Position numbers and translations under genes: made by a program | Source of the DNA: SURF-32 sp964648365 | GTDB taxonomy: Bacteria > Planctomycetota > Phycisphaerae > UBA1845 | DNA length: 40,059 nucleotides | Direction of reading: 5' to 3' | NCBI GenBank assembly: GCA_964648365.1 | Contig: CAZYLK010000037.1 | Span: forward strand, 1-40,059 | Shown: piece after piece, positions 33,502 to 40,059 of the stretch | How positions within the stretch are numbered: position 1 is the stretch's first letter | Layout: each line of letters opens with the position of its first letter | The notes under the pieces: generated by a model | Database searches by the model: none | What the model was told of the DNA's origin: nothing | The model's input: only the letters and a program-made list of their open reading frames with translations

Positions 33502-34719
33502 ATGGACGCCAATCAACTCGCATCGATTATTCGCAACGGCGAGGACTCCGGCGTCGAGTTCAAGACCGACGGCATCTCAAATCACGATCTGGCGCGCGAG
33601 CTTGTCGCGTTCCTCAACCTGGACGGCGGCACAGTGCTGCTCGGCGTAGAAGACGACGGCACGATCGCCGGCACGACGCGCTCAAAACTGGAAGATTGGG
33701 TGGCGGAACTCTGCCGGCGCAAGATTGACCCCCCGGTGATCCCGTACATGACGTGGGTAAAGGAAGCCGCGTCTGGTAAACACGTCCTCATCATTCGCGT
33801 CCCTGTTGGACCCGACAAGCCCTACGCGCGCCTGCACAACGATCGCCGTACCTACTTCATCCGCGTCGGCAGCACGTGCCGGGAGGCCGCGCGCGACGAA
33901 CTGGAGCGGATGTTTCAGGCGGCGGGGCGAATCCAGTATGGCCTCAAGCCGGTTCCCGGCAGTGCCATGGCCGACTTGGACAGACCCCGACTGCGAGACT
34001 ACTTCTCGCGCATCCTGGGTCAGGAATGCCCGGCGGATGCCGACGACGATGCGTGGCTGCGGCTGCTCTGCAATTTGGAGTTTATGACCGCGGCGGCGAA
34101 CCCGCCGGCGGTGACCGTGGACGGCATGCTGCTGTTCGGCGTCAGCCCGAAGCGGTTCCTGCCGCAGTCGGGCGTGCGGGCCATCGCCTATGCCGGCGAA
34201 CGGCCGGACTACGCCACACGCGCCGACGAGGAACTCGTCGGGCCGCTGACGCCATTGCTCGATCACGCCGGGAGAACGGTTTCGACGGGGCTGATCGGAG
34301 AGTCGCTCGACTTCATCCGCCGCAACACGACGACGACATCCTCGATCGACCCGAACGGCCAGCGCATCGATCGGCCCGCCTACCCGCTGGAGGTCGTTCG
34401 AGAGGCCGTCGTCAACGCGCTGGTGCATCGGGACTACAGCATCGCCGGGACCGATGTATCGATCTGCTTGTTTTCAGACCGATTGGAGATCGAGAGTCCC
34501 GGCCGGCTGCCCAACACTGCCACCATCGAGTCGCTCAAGTCCGGGTTCCGCTACGCCCGTAACCAGACGCTCGTCAATGTGTTGCGGGACTATCGGCTCG
34601 TCGACTACCGCGGCATGGGTATCCGCGAGAAGATCATCCCCGGGATGAAGGCGCACAACGGCACCGAGCCGGACTTTGTTGAAAAGCCGCACAGCTTCGT
34701 GGTTCGACTGTGGCTGTAG
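33502..34719 (+). CDS. AlbA_2/Schlafen-type ATP-binding protein (COG2865-like)
   Basis: 405 residues from ATG 33502, set by AGAAGG at 33488-33493, 8 bases upstream; ATG 33496 is too close. The N-terminal AlbA_2 domain shows EDSGVEFKTDG, LARELVAFLNLDGGTVLLGV and YFIRVGSTCREA. The centre has VTVDGMLLFGVSPKRFLPQS, and a GHKL-type ATPase region carries VVREAVVNALVHRDYS and FSDRLEIESPGRLP. Proteins of this type are described as predicted transcriptional regulators or RecG-related, and some occur in defence or mobile contexts. It ends soon after the ATPase region without a clear winged helix. It is the first gene of the accessory cargo next to smc. Confidence 0.8.
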   Translation: MDANQLASIIRNGEDSGVEFKTDGISNHDLARELVAFLNLDGGTVLLGVEDDGTIAGTTRSKLEDWVAELCRRKIDPPVIPYMTWVKEAASGKHVLIIRVPVGPDKPYARLHNDRRTYFIRVGSTCREAARDELERMFQAAGRIQYGLKPVPGSAMADLDRPRLRDYFSRILGQECPADADDDAWLRLLCNLEFMTAAANPPAVTVDGMLLFGVSPKRFLPQSGVRAIAYAGERPDYATRADEELVGPLTPLLDHAGRTVSTGLIGESLDFIRRNTTTTSSIDPNGQRIDRPAYPLEVVREAVVNALVHRDYSIAGTDVSICLFSDRLEIESPGRLPNTATIESLKSGFRYARNQTLVNVLRDYRLVDYRGMGIREKIIPGMKAHNGTEPDFVEKPHSFVVRLWL

Positions 34720-34788
34720 GGGGAGTGCGGGTGAAGCTACAGGTCGCGAGTTTCGGTACTGACGGGCGATCGCGGAGTGCAGTACACG

Positions 34789-35334
34789 ATGAGGTTTGAT
34801 TCGCGCCCGGCGACCCATGCTGACGTCGTGCACGCATGGCGGACCGATGCGGCCTTTTGCGCGGCGTTCGACGCGCTGCTGGCAGAAGCCCCATACGCGG
34901 CATTCCGCTGGGAATCGCCACCCATAAACCACGGTACGCTGTCGCAGCGGTTCGAGTTCGTCCTGCTGAACAGCCCCGACCTCGAGCGGCCGGCCGACAT
35001 TGCAGCATTCGCCGGGCGTTTTCGCGACTGCCCGGCCAATGGCGTGGTGACGTTTGCCAACCTGGGTGGCGACGCGACGCTGATCGTCCCCGGCCCGACC
35101 GCCGATGCTTCATGTTATGCGCACGTCGGCGCTTTCGTACGCCACGCGCCGCCGCAGCAGCAGCGGGCGATGTGGAAGGCCGTCGGAGAGGCCGTGGCGG
35201 CTCGAATCAGCGACAAGCCGGTCTGGCTCAGCACGGCCGGCGCGGGCGTGGCCTGGCTACATGTGCGGCTCGACGATCGGCCGAAGTACTACGGCCATCG
35301 GCCTTACCGGACGCTCGCAGAGCCGGCGGAATAG
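34789..35334 (+). CDS. DUF6940-like protein
   Basis: 181 residues from ATG 34789; GTG 34777 is in frame. The pattern AAFRWESPPI, FEFVLLNSPDLERPADIAAF, TFANLGGDATLIVPGP, CYAHVGAFVRHAPPQQQRAM and the ending WLSTAGAGVAWLHVRLDDRP plus KYYGHRPYR is, from memory, that of DUF6940 proteins, which have no known function. The strongly conserved C-terminal block suggests an enzyme. There is no signal or membrane segment. It lies on the same strand as the AlbA_2 gene, 69 bases downstream, and may share its transcript. Confidence 0.7.
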   Translation: MRFDSRPATHADVVHAWRTDAAFCAAFDALLAEAPYAAFRWESPPINHGTLSQRFEFVLLNSPDLERPADIAAFAGRFRDCPANGVVTFANLGGDATLIVPGPTADASCYAHVGAFVRHAPPQQQRAMWKAVGEAVAARISDKPVWLSTAGAGVAWLHVRLDDRPKYYGHRPYRTLAEPAE

Positions 35335-35410
35335 GCATCTGTCCTTCCACCTCCGCGACTTCCCGCGATTGACCGGCTCGGCGTCCCGGCCGGCCCCCGG
35401 ATCGCCGGAT

Positions 35411-35572
35411 CGTGCAAATTGAACATTCAATATTCAATCTGCACGGACCGCCGCCCCGCCCGACACCTGGCCAAGGACCTTTCGGGCCGACGCTCACGAA
35501 CTGACCCCCGTCAACGAAGCCGCATCGCCACAAGCGAACTCGCCGACGCAGCGGTTGCTCCCAAGCCAGACA
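35411..35572 (+). pseudogene. Decayed tandem copy of the ATPase 5' end
   Basis: This stretch repeats the promoter and first codons of the ATPase that starts at 35619. The palindrome copy at 35418-35438 is followed by CTGCACGGA, then CGCCCGACACCTGGCCAAGGAC. The intact copy has CTGCACGGA, then CGCCCGACACCTCGTCCAAGCT. Four bases are missing between these blocks, which removes the ATG, and the downstream part no longer matches. No protein is expected. Confidence 0.6.
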
Positions 35573-35580
35573 TCGTGTAA

Positions 35581-35601
35581 ATTGAACATTGAATGTTCAA
35601 T
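35581..35601. promoter_or_regulatory. 21-bp perfect palindrome, candidate operator of the AAA_14 ATPase
   Basis: ATTGAACATT, a central G, then AATGTTCAAT: ten perfectly paired bases each side, AT-rich in GC-rich DNA, ending 17 bases before the ATG at 35619. The partial copy at 35418-35438 has one mismatched pair. It looks like a repressor operator; the regulator is unknown. A short hairpin RNA is an alternative. Confidence 0.65.
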
Positions 35602-35618
35602 CTGCACGGAGTGGCCGA

Positions 35619-35741
35619 ATGCTCGCCCGACACCTCGTCCAAGCTCTCCGCGCCGCCGCACGTGACTGCCCGGTCGTCACGGTCACCGGCCCGCGGCAGT
35701 CCGGTAAGACGACGCTCGTGCGGGCGGCGTTCCAGCAGGCA
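35619..35741 (+). pseudogene. N-terminal fragment of an AAA_14/DUF4143 ATPase
   Basis: Starts at ATG 35619 (MLARHLVQALRAAARDCPVV) and contains the P-loop TVTGPRQSGKTTLVRAAF at about residues 21-38. These ATPases are normally about 400 residues: P-loop, Walker B, then a DUF4143 domain with a nuclease-like fold. Homology stops after FQQA, at about 35741, where a different sequence begins; the frame itself closes at 35772-35774. The matching C-terminal part is at 37107-37733. About 155 central codons, including Walker B, are missing. Confidence 0.75.
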
Positions 35742-35763
35742 TGCGTCAAAGGAGCGGGTTGCG

Positions 35764-37017
35764 ATGGCATATGACAGCCGAGTGTATCGCATTCTCATAG
35801 CCTCGCCGTCTGACGTACTTGAAGAACGCGAAGCCGCCGTTCGCGTGATCCAAGACTGGAACGACCTCCATTCGCATACGCGCCGTGTCGTGATGCTCCC
35901 TTTGAGGTGGGAAACACATACGGCCCCCGAGTACAATGTCCGCCCTCAAGAAGCGGTCAATCGCAGGATTGTCGATGACTGCGATCTCCTACTAGGGATT
36001 TTTTGGACGAGACTGGGAACACCGACCGGTGAGGCCGAAAGTGGAACACTTGAGGAAATTCAACGGGTGGCAGCGGCAGGGAAGCCGGTTATGCTGTATT
36101 TTTCTCACGTGCCAAGAGACCCCAATGATGTTGATTTTGCACAACTCGACCGGCTAAAGCACTTTAGAAAGGAGATATCATCAAGTGCCCTGATTCAGAC
36201 ATTCAGCTCTGCGCTTGACTTTCGCAATAGGTTTGCGAGTCAAATAGAGCTCAAGCTTCGCGACCTACAAAAGGAAGATGAAAGGGCTAGACCCGCACCA
36301 CTGGAACTTCACTTCGTCGCCCTCGAAACACAACAACTTGTCGGCAGTTCCATGGCGACGAAAGCGGAACTGCTCGATGTGCCCGAAGTACCCGTCTCGG
36401 TCGACAGTGATCTCAAGCCATACTTGAGCCGCGTGCTCGCCGCCGCACGCGGCGATCTTGGCCTACGAGTAGCGTTAGCGCTGAAAAACATTGGGTCGAA
36501 CGGTATTCGCAGCTTGTACGTCGAGGTGACTATCTCCTGCATGAGTGGCGCATTCAGCATGACCGAGTCAGGTGCGTCACATCAGGTCAGCATAGGTTCG
36601 TGGTTGGGATTGAGTTCCACCATGAACAGGGCCGAAGAGGAGTTGGAGGGGCTGAGCGATGGACTGACCGAAAGGGATGGAGCGTGGAGGTTTGAATTCG
36701 CCTGGCAGGCGCTACAGCCGAAGCGCGCGCGGATAATCAGGCCAATTATGATGGTGTGGCCCTCAGCTGATTGTGTTGCGGAGTTTCGGGCGAAGGTATT
36801 CGCCGACAGTTTTGTTAATCCCATCGAACTTACCGCTCAACTCAGTGTTGCGGCGAATCGCAGGCCGGTAAGTCTGGATGACTTGGTCGCGAAAGCGCAA
36901 GAGCTAAGAAAGGACGAGGACATTTCTGGGATAACCATCGTGAGCCCAGTCCGCTATGGCTCGCTCAGCGCTGGATGGCCGGTCGCCGTTGATGCGACGG
37001 AGGCCCCGGAGTCATAG
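35764..37017 (+). CDS. DUF4062-type N-terminal domain protein inserted in the ATPase gene
   Basis: 417 residues from ATG 35764, with AAAGGAG at 35748-35754. The N-terminal about 130 residues are a DUF4062-like (TIR/SEFIR-related fold) domain: YRILIASPSDVLEEREAAVR, VIQDWNDLHS, RPQEAVNRRIVDDCDLLLGI, FWTRLGTPTGEAESGTLEEI and GKPVMLYFS. A central linker is followed by a beta-rich region of unknown type (RVALALKNIGSNGIRSLYVE, GSWLGLSS, WRFEFAWQAL). DUF4062 domains are found in signalling and suspected defence proteins. No membrane segment is seen. Codon use is clearly more AT-rich than that of its neighbours (many AAA, GAT, ATT, TTT codons), which suggests transfer. It lies between the two halves of an AAA_14 ATPase gene on the same strand. 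Confidence 0.75.
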   Translation: MAYDSRVYRILIASPSDVLEEREAAVRVIQDWNDLHSHTRRVVMLPLRWETHTAPEYNVRPQEAVNRRIVDDCDLLLGIFWTRLGTPTGEAESGTLEEIQRVAAAGKPVMLYFSHVPRDPNDVDFAQLDRLKHFRKEISSSALIQTFSSALDFRNRFASQIELKLRDLQKEDERARPAPLELHFVALETQQLVGSSMATKAELLDVPEVPVSVDSDLKPYLSRVLAAARGDLGLRVALALKNIGSNGIRSLYVEVTISCMSGAFSMTESGASHQVSIGSWLGLSSTMNRAEEELEGLSDGLTERDGAWRFEFAWQALQPKRARIIRPIMMVWPSADCVAEFRAKVFADSFVNPIELTAQLSVAANRRPVSLDDLVAKAQELRKDEDISGITIVSPVRYGSLSAGWPVAVDATEAPES

Positions 37018-37037
37018 CAACCAGTAGAGCCGTTACT

Positions 37038-37733
37038 ATGGTGTGCGTGGGCATGTTTTTGGAAAAACCCGGCGTACCATCTCTGGACGTGCGCGGTTCA
37101 GAACCCGCTACATACGTGCGCGACCTGCTCAACGTCGGCGACATCGAGGGCTACGGGCGCTTCGTGCGGCTCTGTGCCGGGCGCAGCTGGCAATTGCTCA
37201 ACGCCTCGTCGCTGGCGGCGGACGCGGGCGTGTCGCACACCACGGTGCGGCGGTGGCTGTCCATCCTGGAGGCGAGCTACGTCATCTATCTGCTCCGCCC
37301 GCACTTTCGCAACTTCAGCAAGCGCCTGGTCAAGTCGCCCAAGCTCTACTTTCTCGACTCGGGCCTGCTGTGCTACCTCCTGCGGATCGGCAGCGCCGAG
37401 GAACTGGTCACCCATGCCGCCCGCGGGGCCGTCTTCGAGACGTGGGTGGTGTCGGAGGCACTGAAGAACTTCTACAACCGCGGCGTGGAGGCCGACCTCT
37501 ACTTCTGGCGCGACTCGGCCGGGCATGAGATCGACCTGCTCATCGACCAGGGTGCAACTCAGATCCCGATCGAGATCAAATCGGGCCAGACGATTGCAAG
37601 CGACTTCTTCGACGGGCTGCGCTGGTGGCAGGAGCTTGCTGGTCAGGCGGATGGCCCGGCCGGGCTGGTCTACGGCGGCGACGACGCGTACACGCGGCAG
37701 GGTGTGTCGGTGGTGTCGTGGGCGGGGTGGTGA
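37038..37733 (+). pseudogene. C-terminal DUF4143 part of the broken AAA_14 ATPase
   Basis: An open frame of 231 residues from ATG 37038. The first about 23 residues belong to the inserted segment. Homology to AAA_14/DUF4143 proteins begins at TYVRDLLNVGDIEGYGRFVR, where the family normally reads TYVERDVRxLLNVGD. So about four residues (ERDV) were lost at the join. Then come LCAGRSWQLLNASSLAADAG, SHTTVRRWLSILEASYVIYL, the helix FSKRLVKSPKLYFLDSGLLC and the nuclease-like core FWRDSAGHEIDLLIDQG with PIEIKSGQTI. It could still be translated as a separate DUF4143 protein. AAA_14/DUF4143 ATPases are widespread and of uncertain role, often found in mobile regions. Confidence 0.75.
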
Positions 37734-37745
37734 CGGATCGGAGCC

Positions 37746-37850
37746 CCCGCGTTCATTCATGCCGGGGTCCACCGGGCTGTGCCGCATCGGTTCCGACGGG
37801 TCACCGGTTACAAACCGGTGCCACACCGGATCACCGGTTCCGATCCGGTG
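37746..37850. repeat. Hairpin repeats at the right edge of the cargo
   Basis: A 30-base unit at 37746-37775 (CCCGCGTTCATTCATGCCGG, then GGTCCACCGG) matches 32992-33021 at 26 of 30 positions. ACCGGTT-aca-AACCGGT (37803-37819), followed by GCCAC, and ACCGG...CCGGT (37833-37849) belong to the family at 367-590. No gene lies in 37734-37981. Confidence 0.85.
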
Positions 37851-37981
37851 CCGTCCAAGCGTAGGAATGGCCATCGATGGCACGCCTCATGCTGGCTGAC
37901 CGCTGGTGGTCGCATCGTGACGACGGCTGACCCGTCCGGCAGCGGACCGGACTCGGGATACATGGACCTGGAGCGCATTGC

Positions 37982-38317
37982 ATGAGGCTCGAATACGTTT
38001 TCTTTGCGGCCTTCGCTGCTTTTGTGCTTTACTTTGGGTGGCGGCTCTTGCGCAGCGGCAGCCTGACCGGCGCACTGTTGGGAGGATCCATCGAAAAAGA
38101 GATCGGCGAAGTGATGCTTGAGAAGGGTCCCTTCCATTCCACCAGACTCAAGGTCTACGCAATGAAGGCGCCCGACGGCGAACGGTTCGTCGGCGTCTCG
38201 TTCGTCGCCAAGGCGGCGCTGGGAGCAAGCATGTCCCCTTTCAAGCTCACGTCGCAGCAGGCGCGCGAACTGGCTGAACTTCTATCTCGCGCGTCCGAAT
38301 CTCACGGCAACGTGTGA
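37982..38317 (+). CDS. Small membrane-anchored protein of unknown function
   Basis: 111 residues from ATG 37982. GGAG lies about 9 bases upstream. One N-terminal membrane helix (YVFFAAFAAFVLYFGWRLL) is followed by a soluble domain (GGSIEKEIGEVMLEKGPFHS, KVYAMKAPDGERFVGVSFVA, LTSQQARELAELLSRA). The end QQARELAELL resembles a short helix seen in many small uncharacterised proteins. Not recognised. It stands alone between the accessory cargo and the GlpD-like gene, both on the same strand. Confidence 0.65.
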   Translation: MRLEYVFFAAFAAFVLYFGWRLLRSGSLTGALLGGSIEKEIGEVMLEKGPFHSTRLKVYAMKAPDGERFVGVSFVAKAALGASMSPFKLTSQQARELAELLSRASESHGNV

Positions 38318-38576
38318 CTTTGCCAGGTTGGCGTTCTGACAACGCGGCCGACGCCTGAGCCCGCTTGAGCCCCCGCGCATCCGCACCTGGCGTCTTTCTG
38401 AAATCGGAAGCAGCTTTCCCCATAGCCGCCAGGCTTGAGCCCGGTGCTCCCAGGGACGTGCCGTCCGTGTCATGCCCCCCGCCGCGTCCCTTCCCCTGCC
38501 GCTGGCGCAGGGCCGCACGCGGCGGTATACTCCCAACCCGTACCGGCGGCCGCGACCGTCACCCAGGAGCGATGCC

Positions 38577-40059
38577 TTGCCCTCCCTCGCCGACAGGCAA
38601 AGCCAGCAACACGCATTCGAGCGGCAGGTGTTCGACGTGGCCATCATCGGCGGCGGGATCAGCGGCGTCAGCCTGTATCGCGAGCTGTGCCGGCGCGGCG
38701 CGTCGGTCGTGCTGCTGGAGCAATCGGACTTCGCCTCAGGCTCCAGCCAGGGCTCGGCCATGATGATCTGGGGGGGGCTGCTTTACCTGCGCAACGCGGA
38801 CGTTCGCGCGGTTCGGCGGCTGTGTTCGGCGCGCGAGCGGCTGCTGGCCGATCCGGGTCAGAACATCTCGGCCCGAACATTTCATCTGCTGCACCGCGGC
38901 GGGTTCGCCGATCGCCTCACGTCGCACGCGGCGCTCTATGCTTACTGGCTGCTGGGCGGCTGCCGGCGCCGACGGCCGCGCCGGGTGGACAGCTTCGCCG
39001 ACCAGGCGCTGCTGCGCGGCGGGCGGGGTCGAACCGCGATTGCGTACGAGGAAGCCTGCCTCCGCAGTTCCGACGCGCGCTACGTGCTGGAATCGCTGCT
39101 GCCTCACCTCAACGGCCGGCAGATGGCGCTCAACTACTCCGGGGTGGCCGGGGGAACGTGGCGGCCGGCGGAGCGCCGATGGCGGCTTGAACTGACCGAT
39201 ACGCTCCTGTCACGATCGGCGCAGCTTGAAGCTCGCGCCGTCGTCAACGCGGCCGGCGTCTGGACCGACCACATCAACGAGCGCTTCGGCCGCGACACGC
39301 CGTGGCGACATATCCTCAGCAAGGGCGTCTTCCTCGCATTCGCGCGGCTGCCCGGCCACGAGTCCACGCTCATGCTCCCGACCCGCGACGGCGACTACAT
39401 GACGCTCGCACCGTGGGGTCCGGTCTCGCTGTGGGGGCCGACGGAGACGGCCGTGCAGACGCCCGAAGCGGGTTTTCGCGTGGAGCCGTCCGACGTGCGG
39501 CTGCTGCTCGACGAATTGAACGCCAACCTCGCATCGCCGCTTGCCGTCTGCGACATCGTGTCCATGCGCTGCGGCATACGTCCATTGGCGATCGGCCGCG
39601 CCAAGCGGCCGCCGCGGCGTACGCTGGACCTGTCGCGCGACTATCGCATCCACGTCGATCCGTCGGCGCCGTGGATCAGCCTTTACGGTGGCAAGTTCAC
39701 GTCGGCCGGCGCGCTCGCGGATGCAACGGCCGCGAAGCTGGAACGGCTGCTGGGAGGCTTCGGACCGCCGGTGAACCCATCAGCCGTGATGGCCCCGCGG
39801 CCGCGGCAGGCGCGCTATCCCGACCTGGCGGAGCCGATCCTCAGTGCCGACTGGTGCGCCGAGTTTGAACTGTGCTGGAACGTCGAAGACTATCTGCGCC
39901 GGCGCACCAACGTATCGCAGTGGGTGCGGCGCGGCGGCTTGGGGCCGCGCGATCAGCACCAGGGTCATCTTGTGGAGGTGGCGCGTTCTTTCACGGGCGG
40001 TGACCGGGAGCTATTGCCAAATTTCGTTGATGGGCTCGGCTTCAGGCGGCGTCCTTCTC
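38577..40059 (+). CDS. GlpD-like FAD-dependent oxidoreductase, runs off the window
   Basis: Open to the window end without a stop, 494 codons so far. Start is TTG 38577 with AGGAG at 38565-38569; the nearby ATG 38572 is in another frame. The FAD-binding motif is VAIIGGGISGVSLYRELCRR, followed by ASVVLLEQSDFASGSSQGSA. The FAD dehydrogenase core ends with LYGGKFTSAGALADA, and the C-terminal part has NVEDYLRRRTNVSQWVRRGG, like the C-terminal domain of aerobic glycerol-3-phosphate dehydrogenases. These oxidise glycerol-3-phosphate at the membrane. The usual HGG before the RYL block is WGG here (MMIWGGLLYL), so the substrate may differ. The 254 bases before it hold nothing recognised. Confidence 0.82.
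   Translation, partial: MPSLADRQSQQHAFERQVFDVAIIGGGISGVSLYRELCRRGASVVLLEQSDFASGSSQGSAMMIWGGLLYLRNADVRAVRRLCSARERLLADPGQNISARTFHLLHRGGFADRLTSHAALYAYWLLGGCRRRRPRRVDSFADQALLRGGRGRTAIAYEEACLRSSDARYVLESLLPHLNGRQMALNYSGVAGGTWRPAERRWRLELTDTLLSRSAQLEARAVVNAAGVWTDHINERFGRDTPWRHILSKGVFLAFARLPGHESTLMLPTRDGDYMTLAPWGPVSLWGPTETAVQTPEAGFRVEPSDVRLLLDELNANLASPLAVCDIVSMRCGIRPLAIGRAKRPPRRTLDLSRDYRIHVDPSAPWISLYGGKFTSAGALADATAAKLERLLGGFGPPVNPSAVMAPRPRQARYPDLAEPILSADWCAEFELCWNVEDYLRRRTNVSQWVRRGGLGPRDQHQGHLVEVARSFTGGDRELLPNFVDGLGFRRRPS

Noticed and set aside
35741..37110. Transposon or insertion sequence in the ATPase gene
   Set aside because: No transposase, terminal inverted repeats or target duplication seen, and ATPase codons are missing and not merely split.
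38365..38763. Open frame overlapping the start of the GlpD-like gene, including ATG 38572
   Set aside because: Ala/Ser/Arg-rich shadow sequence; the real FAD-binding motif is in the frame starting at TTG 38577.
1..40059. tRNA, rRNA or riboswitch genes
   Set aside because: No T-loop consensus with matching acceptor arms, no rRNA stretches and no known riboswitch core were recognised on reading; a covariance-model scan would be needed to exclude small RNAs.

Overview
The window is GC-rich bacterial DNA, probably one contig or scaffold of a metagenome-assembled planctomycete (Phycisphaerae-like) chromosome. Three things suggest this lineage: a BlaI/BlaR1-type regulator pair, a secreted protein ending in a dockerin-like calcium-binding motif of the type GDFDGDQDVDLRDFAEFQ, and several secreted propeller or beta-helix proteins sharing a C-terminal module. 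Many small palindromic repeats lie between the genes. Two runs of N (100 and 10 bases) show that the sequence is a scaffold. The taxonomic call is inference; there is no rRNA or tRNA gene in the window.

Layout. 1-203 is the tail of a secreted-type protein. 204-725 is a repeat field. 777-3723 holds a BlaI-like repressor and a BlaR1/M56-like membrane protease with a glycine-heptad coiled coil. 3842-4753 (minus) is a degenerate amidohydrolase. 5315-7901 is a MacA-like adaptor plus ABC ATPase, followed by an assembly gap where a permease would be expected. 8349-11645 holds a threonine-dehydrogenase-like SDR, then folD and a TPR/SEC-C protein on the minus strand. 12119-19436 carries the three methylcitrate-cycle candidates prpD, prpB and prpC. 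A secreted beta-propeller, an ECF-like sigma factor and small hypothetical genes lie among them, and prpC is a visible assembly chimera. 19601-22835 (minus) is a tandem pair of GT-C-type membrane glycosyltransferase paralogs. 23116-24963 holds a secreted metallo-beta-lactamase-fold hydrolase and a TMEM175-type channel. 25053-29035 has three secreted proteins, two of them translationally coupled. 29303-32872 (minus) is the core gene smc.

32873-37981 is the accessory region. It holds an AlbA_2/Schlafen-type ATP-binding protein, a DUF6940-like protein, and an AAA_14/DUF4143 ATPase gene broken by a compositionally different segment that carries a DUF4062-type gene. A 21-bp perfect palindrome precedes the broken ATPase, and a decayed tandem copy of its 5' end lies just upstream. 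Two 30-nt imperfect direct repeats flank this whole cargo. The window ends inside a FAD-dependent GlpD-like oxidoreductase.

How the genes work together: PrpC, PrpD and PrpB would take propionyl-CoA through methylcitrate and methylisocitrate to pyruvate and succinate. BlaI/BlaR1 would form a protease-triggered derepression pair. The adaptor and ATPase would be two parts of a tripartite exporter. The best candidate for something new is the DUF4062 gene in the ATPase, and second the family of intergenic hairpins whose stems vary in sequence while staying complementary.
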